DNA of 43,257 nucleotides from an uncultured Ruminococcus sp. Its GTDB lineage: Bacteria > Bacillota > Clostridia > Oscillospirales > Ruminococcaceae. Below are positions 41,533-43,257 of this stretch, in pieces. The notes beneath the pieces are model-generated. The model had not been told where the DNA came from. It made no database searches and saw nothing but the letters and a program-made list of their open reading frames with translations. Made by a program: the position numbers and the translations under genes. Position 1 is the first letter of the stretch. Each line of letters begins with the position of its first letter. The stretch is from NCBI GenBank assembly GCA_937910385.1, contig CALEPT010000175.1, positions 1-43,257 of the forward strand, in the 5' to 3' direction.

Positions 41533-42597
41533 TTATAAAGATATCAGATTTTTTGAACATTTTGTCAGATTATTGCAGCCATTTTCAGTCAAAATGACAA
41601 AATCTTCTATACGAACGCCGAATTTCCCTGCAATGTAAATTCCGGGTTCTACTGTTACAACAGCCCCCTCATTGAGCGGGAGCTTATAATTGGGGGAAGC
41701 ATTGGGCTTTTCGTGTATCTCCATACCTACTCCGTGACCGAGGGAATGTCCGAAGCAGTCTCCATATCCTGCTGCCTCGATGATATCACGCGAGACCTTA
41801 TCGAGCTCGCTGCCCGTTATTCCCGCGCGTGCAGCCTCGATACCCGCAAGCTGCGCCTTGAGGACGATGTTGTAAACACTGCGCATCTCCTCGGTGGGCT
41901 CGCCTACACAGACAGTTCTCGTCATATCGCTGTGATAGCCGTTGTAAACCGCTCCGAAGTCCATGAGAACGAACTCTCCCTCCTGCACCGCCTTATCCGA
42001 GGGAACTCCGTGCGGCATGGAGGTATTCGCTCCCGAAAGCACGATAGTCTCGAATGAGAGATCCTCCGCGCCATTCTGGAACATGAGGCGGTTTAACTCA
42101 AGAGCTATCTCACGCTCTGTCCTGCCGACTTTTATGAACGGCAGGAGCTCCTCGAGCGCCTCCTCGGCTATCCTCTGTGCCTTGATGATACAGGCAAGCT
42201 CCTCCTCGTCCTTGACAGCTCTGAGCGACGATATGGCATTACTGAGCGAATCGTCGTCGATTATCTCTATATCGGTAAAAAAATGCCTGTAGGCGTGAAG
42301 CTCGCGGACTGTCATGGTCTCGGACTCTATCGCCACCGTCTTCGCACCGTGGCGCATGATAAGCTCTATAAGCTGAGGGAAAAGCTTTTTCAGCTCGATC
42401 ACCTCTGCGTCCTTGACAACAGCTCTTGCTTTTTCTATGTATCGGAAGTCCACCAGCAGGTAGGTCTTGTCGGGAAATACCAGAACTGCACCCGCGGATG
42501 ACTTCATTCCTGTAAAGTATCTTCTGTTAATATCCGAAGTGATAAGGGCACAGTCTGCCCCGTTGAACACCTCGAAAAGTTTTGCTGCTCTGCTCAA
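41533..42597 (-). CDS. Xaa-Pro aminopeptidase-like metallopeptidase (M24B)
   Basis: 354 residues. Creatinase-like N-terminal domain (about 1-125) and pita-bread catalytic domain with all metal ligands visible: DFGAVYNGYHSDMTRT (two Asp), GHGVGMEIHE (His), VTVEPGIYI (Glu) and GVRIEDFV (Glu). It removes N-terminal residues before proline, in the cytoplasm. The start is TTG at 42597 with GGAGG upstream, 12 bases after aroQ ends. It is the gene commonly annotated pepP or ypdF beside efp in Firmicutes. Confidence 0.93.
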   Translation of the reverse strand: MSRAAKLFEVFNGADCALITSDINRRYFTGMKSSAGAVLVFPDKTYLLVDFRYIEKARAVVKDAEVIELKKLFPQLIELIMRHGAKTVAIESETMTVRELHAYRHFFTDIEIIDDDSLSNAISSLRAVKDEEELACIIKAQRIAEEALEELLPFIKVGRTEREIALELNRLMFQNGAEDLSFETIVLSGANTSMPHGVPSDKAVQEGEFVLMDFGAVYNGYHSDMTRTVCVGEPTEEMRSVYNIVLKAQLAGIEAARAGITGSELDKVSRDIIEAAGYGDCFGHSLGHGVGMEIHEKPNASPNYKLPLNEGAVVTVEPGIYIAGKFGVRIEDFVILTENGCNNLTKCSKNLISL

Positions 42598-42609
42598 AGC
42601 TGCGCCTCC

Positions 42610-43041
42610 TTAAAGCTCGGACATAGCCTGAACGGCAAGGTAGTAGCTTCCGAATCCAAAGCCGCAGATGACTCCCTTGCAAACGGGTGAAATAACCGAA
42701 TTATGGCGGAATTCCTCTCGTGCATGGACGTTGCTTATGTGTACTTCTATGCACGGTATTTTTATCGCCGCAATAGCGTCGCGGATAGCATAGCTATAGT
42801 GAGTGTAGGCACCCGCATTGATTATCACGCCGTCAAAGCTTGTCCGCGCGGCGTGGAGCTTGTCGATGATAGCTCCCTCGTGATTGGACTGGAATATTTC
42901 GCACTGCAAGCCCTGCTCCTTTGCGCGGTCGATGATGTTCCTGTTGAGGACGTCTATTGAGGAATTTCCATAGACACCGGGCTCGCGCTCGCCGAGGAGG
43001 TTGAGATTCGGTCCGTGTATTACAAGAATTTTCTTTATCAT
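42610..43041 (-). CDS. aroQ: 3-dehydroquinate dehydratase, type II
   Basis: 143 residues, normal for the type II enzyme. ILVIHGPNLNLLGEREPGVYG carries the active-site Arg/Tyr loop (key words HGPNLNLLG, REPGVYG), then QSNHEGAIID, INAGAYTHYS, EVHISNVHAREEFR with the catalytic His, and GFGFGSYYLA. It catalyses the third shikimate-pathway step toward aromatic amino acids. ATG at 43041 follows AAGGAG. First gene of the aroQ-pepP-efp group. Confidence 0.97.
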   Translation of the reverse strand: MIKKILVIHGPNLNLLGEREPGVYGNSSIDVLNRNIIDRAKEQGLQCEIFQSNHEGAIIDKLHAARTSFDGVIINAGAYTHYSYAIRDAIAAIKIPCIEVHISNVHAREEFRHNSVISPVCKGVICGFGFGSYYLAVQAMSEL

Positions 43042-43065
43042 ATTCAGCTCTCCTTTTAATAGTTA

Positions 43066-43119
43066 CCTGAATCCGTGCGGTTCACAGCAATGACTCGCTG
43101 AAAACCGCATAGATTCAGG
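43066..43119. promoter_or_regulatory. Long hairpin upstream of aroQ
   Basis: CCTGAATC..GCGGTT (43066-43082) pairs with AACCGC..GATTCAGG (43103-43119), with two mismatches in the stem. A smaller CAGC/GCTG pair lies inside. It sits 25 bases before aroQ on its sense side, so it could be part of the aroQ leader. No T-box core or known riboswitch core is visible. Confidence 0.45.
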
Positions 43120-43257
43120 ATTCTTGTTATCTGCGGTTTTAGCTTGCTTTCACCTATTGGGTGAAAAAATTGTACCAAAAATTGTACTCTAAAAAATGCG
43201 CGTTTTACTGGAAAAATACGCCCTATTATGGTATAATAATAAGTGGAAGGGGGCGTA
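43120..43257 (+). promoter_or_regulatory. Start region of an unseen rightward gene
   Basis: TATAAT (43232-43237) with TG one base upstream (extended -10), then GGAAGGGGG at the window edge, which looks like a ribosome binding site of a gene beyond it. Upstream lie a direct repeat AAAATTGTAC (43166-43175 and 43178-43187) and a hairpin TTTCACC/GGTGAAA near 43148-43165. Confidence 0.5.

Noticed and set aside
43066..43119. T-box or other known amino-acid riboswitch before aroQ
   Set aside because: No T-box bulge sequence or other conserved aptamer core is visible, only a simple long hairpin.

Overview
The window looks like a chromosomal segment of a gut or rumen Ruminococcus-type bacterium (Firmicutes, Oscillospiraceae). 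I infer this from three things: a secreted esterase with a dockerin and threonine-rich linkers, as in Ruminococcus cellulosomes; clostridial gene orders (dgtP-dnaG-rpoD, lepA...hemW, aroQ-pepP-efp-CD1247-like); and consensus sigma-A promoters with strong GGAGG ribosome binding sites. TTG starts are common. No tRNA, rRNA, CRISPR array, prophage or intact insertion sequence was seen. The first ~640 bases are different: they are visibly GC-rich and encode the end of an acetyltransferase joined in frame to a truncated TraB/GumN lipoprotein. That is most likely an assembly chimera, or else a recent foreign fusion.

Layout. 1-2391: TraB-GNAT hybrid and a CPBP-family membrane protease (minus strand). 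2712-4727: a zinc-ribbon/pseudokinase/PASTA membrane protein, divergent from the protease across a promoter region with repeated GTAATAA half-sites. 4803-7384: small unknown protein, HAD phosphatase and glycogen synthase (minus). 7764-11437: lepA, two small membrane proteins and hemW (plus). 11559-12341: ZIP metal transporter. 12433-12653: six strong back-to-back inverted repeats with no gene. 12863-16060: a 1065-residue dockerin protein with two CE12-like esterase domains. 16262-17685: tandem RadC-like genes. 17700-20262: C39-like peptidase, a broken small gene and metK behind a SAM-I riboswitch. 20811-22905: two-component system. 23392-26715: membrane PAS/GGDEF/EAL protein and phosphofructokinase. 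27064-33873: phosphoglucomutase, rpmE, YigZ-like protein, dgtP-dnaG-rpoD. 34199-36928: a cytoplasmic EAL protein fused to a beta-helix-like repeat domain. 37211-40201: ychF, a glutamine-synthetase-like gene and an ANTAR regulator. 40294-43041: CD1247-like, efp, pepP and aroQ (minus).

Most genes are housekeeping: translation factors, replication/transcription (dnaG, rpoD), glycogen and sugar-phosphate metabolism, and SAM synthesis. Signalling is dense for 43 kb: a pseudokinase with PASTA domains, an OmpR-type two-component pair, two EAL proteins with degenerate GGDEF domains, and an ANTAR protein whose receiver lacks its phosphorylation residues.

The most unusual signals are: (1) a dispersed element of about 75-85 bp that carries a complete sigma-A-type promoter. 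It occurs three times at unlinked places, each time upstream of and facing a gene: lepA, the response regulator and the EAL/beta-helix gene. (2) The EAL/beta-helix fusion itself. (3) Several clusters of perfect hairpins in intergenic DNA, best developed at 12433-12653, plus a second dispersed repeat containing the word GGAGAGC. All family assignments come from reading motifs by eye; no database search was run.
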